Source: Entoloma clypeatum
Taxonomy: Eukaryota; Basidiomycota; Agaricomycetes; Agaricales; Entolomataceae
Assembly: GCA_963565915.1 (NCBI GenBank)
Contig: OY751490.1
Coordinates: forward strand, 4,278,001 to 4,342,000
Reading direction: 5' to 3'
Length of the DNA stretch: 64,000 nucleotides
The notes under the pieces are model-generated. The model was not told where the DNA came from. It did no database searches and worked only from the letters and a program-made list of their open reading frames with translations. This document shows, one piece after another, positions 21,751 to 32,544 of this stretch. Each line of letters begins with the position of its first letter. The stretch's first letter is position 1. The position numbers were made by a program, and so were the translations under genes.

Positions 21751-22152
21751 TGTTATGCTTAACAAACCGTTCCAAGGTTCAGGCAGAGTATGCAGGAAAG
21801 TGGAAAGGCGAAGAGCAAAGTGATTGCTAAATCTAAGGAATCTACTATAGTACAAGAGGTTTATATAGGTACTGACTATAGGCGGTAGCGGATGAGTCAG
21901 TACTGTGGAAGGCAGTGCGCATGAGTAAGGCGACTGCAGAAAGCTATGTACAGTGAGTAAGCTGACTGCGGAAAGCGAGTCAGCGCGGGAGCGAAGTATA
22001 CTAAAGGGGATGACGAAGTAATGTAATGAGTCAACCTGGGAATCGAAGGTTGCGAAAGTAAACATTAGACATAGTAAGTTCATAAGAGGGCGCCGAGTCG
22101 GGCCGATAAGTAAAAGATATGACGTGGTCCTCATACCGTAGAGTCCGTAACA
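21751..22152 (-). repeat. Gypsy-B2 5' LTR
   Basis: 402 bp. On the minus strand it contains AGATTTAGCAA, and just inside the element lies TTGCTAAATCT, the same self-priming pair as in Gypsy-B1. Confidence 0.95.
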
Positions 22153-22157
22153 AATGA

Positions 22158-23757
22158 GATGGATCCCGACACACTCATTACCATCATTGCCGATGAGTAT
22201 GATCGCCAGTGTGTACAGTGCGAGCGTTGTGCTGCAGCCAAGGCCAGTGGCAAGCCTGAGAAGAATGAAGCGATTGCCGTTACCCCCGGCAAGGACAAGG
22301 ACTTGAAGAAACGCGGCCCGACCTGTTGGGAGTGTCAGGAGGTTGGACATGTACGAAGGAACTGTACCAAGAAGAAGACAAAGAAGGAGAAGGAGACTAC
22401 AAGTGACAAGCCCAAAGCTGGGGGCTCGGCGAATGCTGTAACAGCAACCTCAGATAGCAAGGATGATTGTGCGTTCGGTGTCAAAGAGGTGTCTGATGAT
22501 GATAGCCTCCCTAGTCTCGAAACTGTCTCGGATTCCGATGAGTCTGATGGGGATTGCGATATATCCGCTGCGACGACCGATGATGACTGGTTCTCCGAAG
22601 TTGAGGAGGAAGTGTTGACTGGTGCAGAATTTGATGAGGACTGGAGTCATATTTCAGCTGGCCTGGATGATCTGTCTTCGAGGGATGGCACGATGAGCGA
22701 ATGGGATTCCCTCCCCAGTGCGCTCAAAGTCACAAACCAGGAGTCGTTGAACCCTGTTCATACCAAACTTTTTGACTCAGGATGTACTGCTCATATGTCG
22801 CCTTACTCCGGTGATTTTTCATCTTTCACCCCCATTCCCCCCAAGCCCTTCCACACTGCCAATAAACAAACCTTCAATGCCACTGCAAAAGGAGAGCTTG
22901 TCGTTGACGTATCTAATGGTGTCGCCCCCTCCCAGCTTCGCCTAACCGAGGTTCTTTACTCTCCTGAAGTCAGCTATACCCTCGTCTCCATTGGGAAGCT
23001 TGATGATGCTGGTTTTGATGTTACCTTTGGCGGAGGGAAGTGTACCATTTGTGAGAAGGATGGCACAGTTGTTGGGCTGTTTCCTAAGGATGAGGGTGGT
23101 CTTTACCATCTGCGTCGTGGGCCTGGCGTTGCTTCTTCCACTGAGAAGGTCGTCAGTCTCGAGAAGTTTCACCGTCGCATGGGTCATATCTCACATGAGG
23201 TTGCCCAGAAGCTCCTCACCAAGGGCTTCATCACCGGCGTTCGTCTCAACACCTCCACTGGCAAGGATTTCTTCTGCGAATCCTGTGTCTATGCCAAGTC
23301 CACACGCAAACCTGTTCCCAAGGTTCGCCAAGGTGAACATGCTACTGAGTTCACAGCCAAAGTCCACAGCGACCTTTGGAGACCCACCCCTGTCACTATC
23401 CTGTCCAGGAGTCGTTACTATGTCAGTTTCATTGACGACAAGACTCGCCTCGCTCGTATCGATTTCTTGAAGGAGAAATCCGCCGCTTTTACTGCTTTCA
23501 AACAATACATTTCCCATGTCGAGACCCAGTACAATGCCAAGGTTCGGACCCTCCACTCGGACTGTGGTGGCAAATACACAGGAAAGGAGTTTGTGTTATT
23601 TCTGAAGGATAGGGGTATTCATCAGAAACTCACCGTTCACAACACTCCTCAGCACAACGGCGTTGCAGAGCGTTTCAATTGGACCATCATTGAGAAGGTC
23701 CGGGCCCTCCTTCACGCGAGTGGTCTTCCGAGATTTCTATGGGCTGAGGCAGCGCGT
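22158..23757 (+). pseudogene. pol: Copia-A gag end, protease and integrase
   Basis: An uninterrupted 533-codon stretch in the frame of 16102-16712. Order: zinc knuckle CWECQEVGHVRRNC (CX2CX4HX4C); acidic linker (SDSDESDGDCD); protease FDSGCTAHMSPYSGDF; GAG-pre-integrase zinc site HRRMGH...CESCVYAKS; integrase core with HSDLW, HSDCGGKY and QHNGVAERFNW. At EAAR the solo LTR 23758-25041 enters; the protein resumes with HAVWLFNRTS. No premature stop lies before the insertion, so this is a good sequence for reconstructing the family. Confidence 0.9.
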
Positions 23758-25041
23758 TGATAGGGCCGCGATGTGTCTAGGCCTAAATCTGCGCATTTTG
23801 CATCATTTCACACTATCTCTAAGGGATATAGAGAGTCCTAGATGAGCTCCGATTCTGAGGACTTAGTGGCGACGTTAGAGAGAGATTTTAAAGCATTTAG
23901 AGACCATGGCAATGTAGGACATAGCGCTGGTCACCACTATGGGCTTAGCTATGATACTCGAGAGCCATGGGATCGCCTCGCGAGATAGATAAGACTATCA
24001 AGCATCTCTCGAAACGAAGCGCGAAACAAGGAGATTGGTTATATTGGATTTATCGATGACACTAGCACTGTCTACTATACATTGAGGGCTTGACTGGAGA
24101 CATTCTCGCGAGAGGCTTGGCAAATGTGCGCCTCGCTTCGCGTCCAAATTGTCCATATGGGGAATAGCCAATGACATTGGATCAAACAGACCGAGATCAG
24201 GTTTGATACACCACGATCAATGTGCATTACATGGCAGACATATTGATATGGATCGGTTGCTTACCGAGATGACCCTTAATCAAAGCATCTGATACCTCGC
24301 AGTAACTCGTTGGCATCGTCACGAGCTGTATCAATAGACCGAGATAGTGGAATAGTGTCCTCACAAGCATGATAGAGGTAGAAAATGGAGAAAAGAACAT
24401 ACCTGTCGCATTGTCAACCACATGGACACATCGTGACGTCTCTAGCAAAGGCTCACTTGACTGGATACCCCTTAGCGAGACCACATGCATCCCTTTTCTA
24501 TATTTATTGCAGCTCATGTATAAAGTCTCATAGTTTTGTCGTAGATAGGTTAGGTTAGATTGTGCCCCAGAATTGATAGCATTTGTCTTGTGCATCTGTC
24601 GTCATTCGCGAGTATCATTGAAGCCTCGAGATCGTTTGGTTTGCATCGGAAGTCAGTCGCAATTGTGTTTTGTGTGTTCGAGAACTTGTCAATCGTCAAA
24701 TCGTGTTATCTATCGGTCGTATTGGTCATTGTCGTGTTCGTATTTGGTCGAGATCATGTTCGCGAAGTCTTGTTGGTCCGGAAATCACAAACCTCGGTTC
24801 ATTATCTATTGAGAACTATCTCTAAGTCTTGTTCGAGACCTATCGAGCCATCGCTAAACGAGTTATTCAATTGTTGTTTGAAAGAGTCGCATCCTGAGTG
24901 ATCCCACTCATCACCCCGAACTATATCGATTGAGAAGTACACATCGCGAGACTTGTTCGGTCTTCGTTGTTGTGTTTGGTGTTTGTGTGTGTGATAGAGA
25001 TATCGCTCGCACTCATCCCCAGACTCACTTCCTTCGTTTCA
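23758..25041. mobile_element. solo LTR, 1284 bp, TSD GCGT
   Basis: It starts TGATAGGGCC and ends CGTTTCA, with 4-bp flanks GCGT (23754-23757, 25042-25045). It has no coding capacity. Removing it with one GCGT restores EAARHAVWL of the Copia-A integrase in frame. Length, TG/CA ends and lack of coding sequence fit a solo LTR from an otherwise absent family; a terminal-repeat element without coding capacity is the alternative. Possible TATA-like sequences lie near 24497-24520 on both strands. Confidence 0.7.
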
Positions 25042-25045
25042 GCGT

Positions 25046-27293
25046 CATGCTGTCTGGCTCTTCAATCGGACATCGACAAAGGCCTTGCCAGATGGGATGA
25101 CACCTTTTGAGGCTGCAACCGGGAAGAAACCATGTCTCAAGGGCTTGAGGGAGTGGGAAGAGAAGGTCTGGGTTCGCATTGAGGCTGGGGATAAGCTTGG
25201 AGGCCATGTTTGTGAGGGTAGATGGTTGGGGATTGACGACAACAGTGCTGGTGTTTGGGTCTATTGGCCTGACCGCAAGTCAGTCACCATTGAGTGGAAT
25301 GTCCACTTCAGCAAGGAAGGACTCACCGATCATCTCGAGGGGGAGAATTTGGAGTTCACCAAGAATGGATCTGCTCCTCTTCCTCCACTGCTGCTCCAGC
25401 TCCCGTTCCAATTACTAAAACCCTACCTCTGACTCCTGTTACACCATCTCCTATCCCTCATCAGCGCCCATACGAAAGCCCCAAGGACTTGATCTGCCGG
25501 ACTCGTCGTGCAGTTCGCCCCACTCAGCGTGTGCTCGACCTCATCAATGGAGAAGGCAGAACCTCTAACCGTCCCTCTGATCCTCTCGTCACCAAGGGTA
25601 TTCCCATGCCCAAGCCCAATGCTGTGTTTGAGGGGGAGTCTTCCAAAGTCGAGTACGAGGACCAGGGATCAGCTGATTGGATGATGTTGGTGGAAGATGA
25701 GTTCCTTGAGGAGTATGCTCTTGCTGCGGAGATGGCAGATGTGGAAGGTCTTGAGCCGAGGACTGTTGCAGAGGCGAAGAGGAGACCGGATTGGCCGTTG
25801 TGGGAGAAGGCGATTGAGGATGAGCTTGAGGCTCTGCAAAAGGCTGGGACGTGGGAGTTAGTCGACAAGCCGGATGACGCCAACATCGTTGGATTGAAGT
25901 GGGTCTTCAAGGTCAAGAAGGATGCTGTGGGAAACGTCGTTAAGTATAAAGCTCGTTTGGTTGTGCAGGGTTACTCACAAGTTCCTGGCGTCGACTACTT
26001 CGACACCTACGCCCCCATCGCCAAGCTTGCTTCCATCCACGCGATCCTTGCCATGGCTGCCACCTTCGATTTTGAGATCCACCAAATCGACGTCAAGAGC
26101 GCCTTTCTCAATGGTACACTTGAGCCCAATGAAGTCGTCTTCATGTCTCAGCCTTCTGGATACCATACACCTTGATCCATCAATCAAGTTTGTCGTCTCC
26201 TGCGCACCAGCTATGGCTTGAAGCAAAGTAGTCGTCGTTGGTACCAACGCCTCGTCGAGATCCTCGTCAACTTGCTGGGCTTCAAACAATGTGAAGTCGA
26301 TCAAGCGGTATTTTACAGGCAGCATGGGAAAGAGCTCACCGTTATTGTCGTGCATGTGGATGATTGTACCATCATGGCCACATCAACTGAGCTGATCCAT
26401 GAGGTTAAAGCTGGCATCAAGGAGCATGTGAAAATCTCCGACTTGGGAGAGATTCACTGGCTTCTCAGCGTCGAGATCAAATGCGACTGAGAGCATCACA
26501 TGATATCCCTTTCCCAGTGCTCTTATATCAACTCCATTTTACACCGCTATGGTCTCGAGGACGCAAAGCCCCTTTCGACTCCTATGGACACCTAAGTTCG
26601 CCTTTCTAGCTCTCAATCACCCTCCTCTACTGCCGAGTTCACCCAGATGCGTGATGTGCCATACCATGAGGCCGTGGGCTCTTTGATGTGGGCTTGTCTC
26701 GGTACCCATCCAGATATCGCCTTCGCCGTCACCACCTTATCTTGCGCTATCTCAAGAGCATGAGGGATTTGTGGTTGGTATATGGAGGAGATGTCAAGAG
26801 AGATCTCGTGGGTTATTCTGATGCTGATGGGAGTATGTCGGAGGATTGCCGGGCTATCAATGGGTACGCTTTCATTCTTAATGGAGGGGCTATTTCGTGG
26901 AGTTGCAAGCACCAGGAGATCGTCTCGCTCTTGACTACCAAAAGCGAATATATTGGGATGACCCATGCCACAAAGGAAGCGCTCTGGCTTCGTTCGCTAG
27001 TCAAGGAGGTCTTCGGCAACATTTTCCCTGTCGAGGGACCCACCACCCTTCTTGGCGACAACCAATCTGCCATCGCCCTCGCCAAGGACAACCAATACCA
27101 CGCCTGTACCAAACATATTGATGTTCGCTACCACTTCATTCACTATGTTATCACTGAAGGCCAGAATCAGCTTATCTACTGCCCTACCGACAAAATGATT
27201 GCTGATGCACTCACCAAGGGCTTCAACACGCTTGAGGGGGAGGGTTGGCCACCAAGTGACTCTGCGCCCGAGTTGTATGTATTTTCTTTTTAG
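25046..27293 (+). pseudogene. pol: Copia-A integrase end, reverse transcriptase and RNase H
   Basis: Continues with HAVWLFNRTSTKALPDGMTP (integrase end), then a frameshift near 25375. RT: WVFKVKKDAVGNVVKYKARL, DYFDTYAPIAKL, QIDVKSAFLNGTL, catalytic VHVDD near 26355. Stops: TGA 26173 and TGA 26488, both most simply from CGA, and a TAA near 26593 (CAA). A small deletion near 26745 removes the segment before RYLKSMRDLWLVYGG and shifts the frame. RNase H: GYSDADGSMSEDC, TTKSEYIGM, GDNQSAIALA, KHIDVRYHF. The frame runs into the 3' LTR. Confidence 0.9.
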
Positions 27294-27574
27294 GTCACTT
27301 ACTTTTTTCATTACTTACAATGCACGCACACCGCGCTGCACTTATTGTCTCATGCTGTTCTTGTTTCGTTTCTACATATATATATTGTTACCTACGTACA
27401 TTGCACCTCAGACGTGTTCCATTGAACTACTCTGAGGTGAGACCCCCTTTTTCGTACTCTACTGTACTTTACTTACTCGAATACCTAGTCTTTGTTATTA
27501 GGTGAATATAACCTTAGACGTGTTCCATTGAACTACTCTGAGTCTTCATTATTAGTTCGCTCTCTATCGTTACA
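27243..27574 (+). repeat. Copia-A 3' LTR
   Basis: 332-bp repeat of 15630-15961, preceded by the polypurine tract TTGAGGGGGAGG. TSD CAACC follows. Confidence 0.9.
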
Positions 27575-28327
27575 CAACCATCCTTCTTCAAGTTCTTCTT
27601 TGAAGATTTCATTCATCATCACCTGAAACATGGGTGGCATGCCTGCTAGTCCAAAGAAGGCAACCAAGGGTTCATACAACCCTCGATTGGTTTTGAATGC
27701 AGCCTTCCATTCATCACTGGGTTTGATCTGCACGTTGTTGTAAGTTCTTTGTCATCAATCCAGATCTTCTTCCATGTGCAATGGGTGATTGTCCCTTCTT
27801 TGTTCTTTGTTCTGTCCACATTGAACACGCGGATGGGCTTTAGTAATAGAATAAGCTCCATTCAGTTGGCTGTGGCAAACTTCTGATCCAAGAAGGTTCC
27901 TCCTGCTCCTGAGTCTATCAGGGCATTTATCTTTAGTCTTTCATTCATGCTTTCTCCTTCTTCTGACATTGAAATGGGGATCAAAAAAGATTTGTCATTC
28001 ATGTTGGCTACAATTACAGGGGATAAGGAGATTGAAAATTGAGTGGAGGCTGACATCGGTACAGGCCGCTTTATTGAAAACCCTGTTTCTCCATTTTGGA
28101 GATTAAGACATCTTGTTCCTCGTTTGATAAGTCTTTGAAAATGCCTTGGAAGCTTCCTTGAATGTATTGTTCGCAACCAGGGTCTTTCCTCCTTTGTGTG
28201 CATCAGCATGATGTCCTGCCTGATGGCAGACGAAACACAACCCTTTTTGAAAGTGGACATCTCTTTTCTTTGGGAGTCAGCTGGTCAATGTCCATAGTGT
28301 TTGGGTCTGGAGCAAAGTGTGTGTTTC
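27575..28327 (-). pseudogene. pol: Gypsy-C zinc knuckle, protease and RT start
   Basis: On the minus strand: CFVCHQAGHHADAH near 28200 (a CX2CX4HX4H variant, last Cys replaced by His), then protease ALIDSGAGGTFLDQKFA. A stop follows in AN*MELILL. After a large deletion comes NNVQIKPSDEWKAAF and FFGLAGMPPMFQVMMNEIFK of the RT, ending where Copia-A enters. The missing stretch includes the first RT motifs. Confidence 0.8.
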
Positions 28328-28698
28328 TGTTATGATCACTCTTATCTTATCCTATTATCTAATCTCATTTTTATCTTATCTCTTTATCTTATCTCATCTT
28401 ATCCTATCTCTTGATCTTATCCTATCTTATCTGCAACCTTTATCTTATCCTACCTCATGTTAGACACATGTTATTCTAGAACAGTCTTATTTACTGTGCA
28501 CCTCATTGATGCCTCATAGTATTTACATATATAAGTAGCCTACTTTCCTTTGTATTCTGTAGCTTGTTCTCTTCAGATCCCATGTGGGTCAATAGTCAGC
28601 ATCGCTCCTTTGTCTTGATGGCATCATATCACCTCTCCTTGCGCATTTTATGTTCGGGCCTGTGGATGTAGTCATTAGACTCACATGTTGCCTCAACA
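28328..28698 (+). mobile_element. solo LTR of the Gypsy-D family, TSD GTTTC
   Basis: 371 bp, starting TGTTATGATC and ending CCTCAACA, with GTTTC at 28323-28327 and 28699-28703. It is related to the Gypsy-D LTRs (36616, 42501): ATCTTATC runs, ATATATAAGTAG TATA region, and AGCTTGTTCT downstream. It interrupts Gypsy-C between the gag body and the zinc knuckle. Confidence 0.85.
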
Positions 28699-28703
28699 GT
28701 TTC

Positions 28704-29456
28704 GGGGTGCAGGGTTATAATTAACTTTAAATTTCTTCTTTCCCCCATCAGGTCTAAGTCTTTGAGAGACTGCCTTGACTGTTCTCCACTGGTTGTCCAA
28801 TCTGGACGCTGTGGTGTACCATTCATCAATTGTTCCTGAGACCTTATCAAGGCCCAAAGTCTTGTCTCAGAGCGCGTGAGGTAACGCCTCCATGAAGTAG
28901 TCCTTGAGAGACCGATTTTCAGTGATCAGACTCTCTGAAACCCATAGTTTAAATTTCTCCACATATTCATCGGCTGTCATGCCTTCCATTTTCTGCATTT
29001 TCATCATTGTCAATGCATCTCCTTCTTTGTCAGCTGGGGAGAATGATTTCCTCAGTTTCTCAATGAAGTCTGCGTACTTCGGGTAGGTGGGTACTCTGGC
29101 GGTGGTGATGTCCCTGTACCAGGACTCCTTCCACAGCCCGGCAGTTCCTCCTTTCATGTATGAGATGGTGAAGAGGATCTTCTTTTTGTTGGAGTCGTAG
29201 ACATCATCATTCATCTCTAGGTATAGGTTTGCATCAAACAAAAATTCTGACAGTTTCCTTCTGTCTCCATTAAAATTGCTGGTGGGCTGATCTTTATTTC
29301 TTTTTCTGGGGTTCTTGCAGTGATACAGGGTTTGGTGGTACAAAAGAGGAGGTTACTCTTCTGTATGACATTGGTGGTTGTTGTTGAGTGACTGGTGCAT
29401 CAATGAACTCCTGTTTGTTTTCTGAGTCAGATGGGACTCCAAATCTTGATCATTGG
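28704..29456 (-). pseudogene. gag: Gypsy-C gag
   Basis: Capsid-like sequence on the minus strand: FNGDRRKLSEFLFDANLYLE, GTAGLWKESWYRDI, ADEYVEKFKLWVSES and DYFMEALPHAL. A TGA at about 28865 (CTC TGA GAC, most simply from CGA) is followed in frame by DKTLGLDKVSGTIDEWYTTA. The N terminus is cut or lost near 29456, where a short MITE lies. Confidence 0.8.
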
Positions 29457-29561
29457 TAGTGTTTATTAAAATAAATGGGGGTCATCTCTTGGATGATGAA
29501 ATTCCATCCAGTAGTTGTTGAGATATTCACAAAAACAAAAAAACCGGACCTTTAAACACTA
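29457..29561. mobile_element. short hAT-type MITE with TAGTGTTT ends
   Basis: 105 bp with ends TAGTGTTTA and TAAACACTA. The 8-bp flanks ATCATTGG and ATTGTTGG agree at six of eight positions, both differences being transitions. Same terminal signature as 29927-30355. Confidence 0.5.
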
Positions 29562-29926
29562 ATTGTTGGGGAGGAATCTTTGCATCTAAAACCACAGTGG
29601 GTTGACGACGTAGATCAGCTTGACCTTTTGTTATGGCAAGAGCCTACAATCGGTCCAAATATCAAGTCATGTGGGTTCATACTGGTTCCACAACAAGTCC
29701 CTCAATAGGTCGACTTGGTCAAGATCAGCAAATCCCTCAGAAGGACAACTCAGTTCAGTCTGAGCAGAGCTAAGTCCTTGCAAGGCACTTAGTTTGAGAG
29801 TGTTCGAAGATAAGACAAAGTAAGCATTGTTTGCCTAGGTTAAAATAAGTAGGTGCTGTGCAGGAGCTAAATAGGCCATTGGTTAGTTAGATGTTTCAAG
29901 GGGGCTGTGGCATAGGAGTCAGAGAT
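29562..29926. other. unassigned, no gene seen
   Basis: No ORF or repeat recognised. It ends with the 8-bp TSD TCAGAGAT of the next element. Confidence 0.4.
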
Positions 29927-30355
29927 TAGTGTTTAAGGGTTCGGTCCAGTCCGGTTTTTTGACCCAAAAAGGGTAGGACCAGAGACCAGACCGGTCTTTC
30001 ATGGTACTCAAAAGGAAAAAAAAACTGGACTGAACCGCTATAAACCGGTCTTGGTTGACCCACATGGTTTTGACACTGACAGCTGATGAAATCACCCAAG
30101 AAACTAATAATACATTGAAAAACTCAAAGAAAAGACCACAGTTGGTGAGTAGACCTACTGTGGGTGATTTTCAGTTGAAGACCGGTTTAAACCAGTCTTC
30201 TTGCAGTCCCTAAAATTCCTGGAAAATGATGAACCAGAGACCGCTGGTAATGCAAAACCTTAAAGACTGAGACCGTGGTCCAGTCTCAAAACCGGTTCAT
30301 TGCAGTCCGGTTTCAGTCCGGTTCTCGGTCCTTGAGACCAAACTCTAAAACACTA
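29927..30355. mobile_element. hAT-type MITE with TAGTGTTT ends, TSD TCAGAGAT
   Basis: 429 bp. The ends TAGTGTTTAAGGGTTCGGTC and, reversed, TAGTGTTTTAGAGTTTGGTC form an imperfect terminal inverted repeat. A perfect 8-bp TSD TCAGAGAT lies at 29919-29926 and 30356-30363. The inside is packed with ACCGGTT/GGTCCAGTCCGG words. A longer relative in the opposite orientation is at 57267-57894. It has no coding capacity, so it would need a hAT transposase in trans. Confidence 0.8.
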
Positions 30356-31046
30356 TCAGAGATAAGGCCTCAAGGCCATGAGTCAGAGATAACAAGTGAA
30401 AATGTATCTAAAAGGGGGCGCTGATAGAGGGGACATGTGTCCCAGGGTTGTCGGAGTTAAGTGAAACAGGGTCGGATAGGGATCAAGGGTCGAAGGGTCA
30501 TGTGAAGGTGCATAGGAAGAAGGTGAAAAAGTGTAACAGCGCTGTCAGAGTTTTGATGAGATTGGTGTCTACCTATTGACCCAGGCATTATCTTGGCTAT
30601 TCCTTCAGTGAACTTACTCAAATATATGTCTATTTCAATCCTCCAAAAAACGAGACTTGGAGACATCTGCAATGCAGATCACTTTCTATTAAGATGCCCT
30701 TTTTTCACAATTCAGTGATATATCTACCAATATTATCATTATAGAACCAGTATATTGCTGCATAGATGTATTCAAACATTTTTCAGTACCCTCTTACTAG
30801 ACCTGCAGGTCAACTCAGTTGGGCCAAAAATGCCAGTAGGCAGGCTGGGCTCAAAAGATTGTTGGGTGGGTGAAAAATTGGTCTTTTGTTGTACTTGAAC
30901 CTGGTCTGAACCAGAACCGAACGAGACCTCCATGTTTGAGTTTGAGTTCAAGGGATGTCCGAACTTGACCTCAGGTCCAGGTTCAAGTTTGGCTGAAAAG
31001 TGGCTGAATCTGAACCAAACCGGACTTCAGCCAGTATAAGGGGGAG
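30356..31046. other. unassigned sequence with degenerate CCGGTT-like words
   Basis: No gene seen. 30880-31030 holds decayed GAACCTGGTCTGAACC and ACCAAACCGGAC words resembling the TAGTGTTT MITE interior. The end (AAGGGGGAG) looks like a polypurine tract before the following LTR. Confidence 0.35.
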
Positions 31047-31272
31047 TGTTGAACGAACTTTTCCACTCCTATAGATATTTCATCTATAGTGTCATGTGCT
31101 CAATCCCATGATGTACAAATAATGTACAAATAAGTAGACTAGTATATAAGACTGTCCTTATTCTCTGTGCAATATAATGCTCTTACCAAGTAACCCCCAC
31201 CTTGCAAACACCTCACAAAGGTTAGTAGTAAGGTTCTCTCTCTATTGTAGATACACCATCGTGATTCCTACA
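31047..31272 (+). repeat. retrotransposon 3' LTR remnant
   Basis: 226 bp, starting TGTTGAACGAAC and ending GATTCCTACA, directly preceded by the purine tract AAGGGGGAG and with TATATAAG inside. The purine tract suggests the 3' LTR of a lost Copia-type element. No second copy lies in the window. Confidence 0.5.
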
Positions 31273-32544
31273 GATTCAGCTATTAGAACTATTTCAGGCT
31301 AGTACTAGTCCCTACTAGTTCGAAATAGTTCAATAATCACAAGCTGAATAATCTAGGTCAAAATGTCACTAGGGAGTTGCTAGGGAGTGATGAGATGATG
31401 TCATTGCATCACCAAGAGATGTCTAGTTCCAACATATCTAATAGTTTCGGCATACAATAGCTATAGCTCATCATTGGTAGAACTACAACTTTACTGGGAT
31501 CCATGAATTACTAGTATAAGATGAGAAGACTATTGTTGGCAACTCTTTGGGCTAGTAAGACTTGTTGTGTAGTGACGGGTCAAATAGCCCAAAATAGACC
31601 AATAGGATTTTGTGGAAGTGCTGATGATGTTCCATAAGCCATAGCATAGTAGAGTAAATACTAGGACTGCAAGACGACCATCCACTGTATTTACCTGGTG
31701 TTGATGTGATCATATGCTGTTCTAACAATATGTCCATAAATGTGAAATATATATGTGATTCTCTATGACATTATGTGTGCAACTATCAAATCCCCCGAGG
31801 TGTCAATAGCTTCATAGCTCTTGTAGCTGTGAAGCTATGATGAGGTATGGAGAGCTACCATAGCTTGGCAGGGGGCTATGGAGAACTATGGAGAGCTATC
31901 ATAGTTTGGCAGGGAGCTACAAGCACTACTAAATAACCTGAGGGACTTGTCTACGAGGCTATGCCATCTATCAAGCATCAGTAGCACTACATAGTCAAGT
32001 GGTTTTTTACTGATATTGTTCCTTATCTGACCCAGGAGCTAATTGTCAATTGTTCGATGGTTCACAAAAGTAGCCCAGTGTACTACGAGAACCCATGCAA
32101 TGTGCGTCAAGCCCTCCCTATTCAATCCCTGCCATTATTGCCCGAGTTGCCATGTTTATACAGCTTGGTGGCGACTTTGAGACCATCTGTAGACAGGCTG
32201 GGCTGTCAAAGGAGAAGGATTTGATGCAGTGCAGTTGGAGATGCATCAAAAGGATGGATGAATGGACCTAAGGGCTGTTGGCGAAGCTCATGGGTGACAT
32301 CTCATCCGTCGTGTGAGTCGACAGGGTTGTGATCCTGCCAGTATTCAAGGTTTCATAGAGCCCTTGGATTAGGGTTCGTATTGCATGGTATAAACAAGCT
32401 ACTGATCTTCAAATAACAGAAATTTGTCTGAGACAACACCTTCTACTAACCATGTCAATATCGCCGCGTGGATAAGAGATTTTTTTTAGTCTGGCCGCGC
32501 GTTAGAGCTACTTGATGTCGCCCACCTAAGAAAAATCGGTTGGT
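31273..32544. other. unassigned, no gene seen
   Basis: Contains short local repeats around 31800-31920 (GGAGCTA/CATAGCTTGGCAGGG) and no supported ORF. Its right end borders the stop of the gene at 32545. Confidence 0.4.

Larger units (their letters stand above)
16713..22152 (-). mobile_element. Gypsy-B2, inverted second copy of Gypsy-B with internal deletions, TSD AATGA
   Basis: LTRs of 402 bp (16713-17114, 21751-22152) are flanked by AATGA (16708-16712, 22153-22157). The two LTRs differ at roughly nine positions, essentially all transitions. Compared with Gypsy-B1 it has lost the protease active-site region (junction about 19924) and the integrase core (junction about 17780), so the body is over 1 kb shorter. 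It sits in the gag of Copia-A. Confidence 0.95.
15630..27574 (+). mobile_element. Copia-A, Ty1/Copia element with two nested insertions, TSD CAACC
   Basis: LTRs of 332 bp (15630-15961 and 27243-27574) are flanked by CAACC (15625-15629, 27575-27579). The left LTR starts TGTTGGCC and the right one GGTTGGCC (one change). The polyprotein is in plus orientation, cut by Gypsy-B2 in gag and by a solo LTR in integrase. Both removals restore the frame. It sits in the RT of Gypsy-C. Confidence 0.95.
14920..29456 (-). mobile_element. Gypsy-C, degenerate Ty3/Gypsy remnant split by Copia-A and a solo LTR
   Basis: Minus-strand pieces of one element lie at 28704-29456 (gag), 27575-28327 (zinc knuckle, protease, start of RT) and 14920-15629 (RT, RNase H). 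Removing Copia-A and one CAACC joins EELEEGWL to FIYLDDIFIF in frame. Its own LTRs were not found, so both ends are truncated. Integrase is absent. Confidence 0.85.

Noticed and set aside
28328..28480. ATCTTATC repeats as a separate microsatellite locus
   Set aside because: They are part of the Gypsy-D-family LTR and recur in its other copies.
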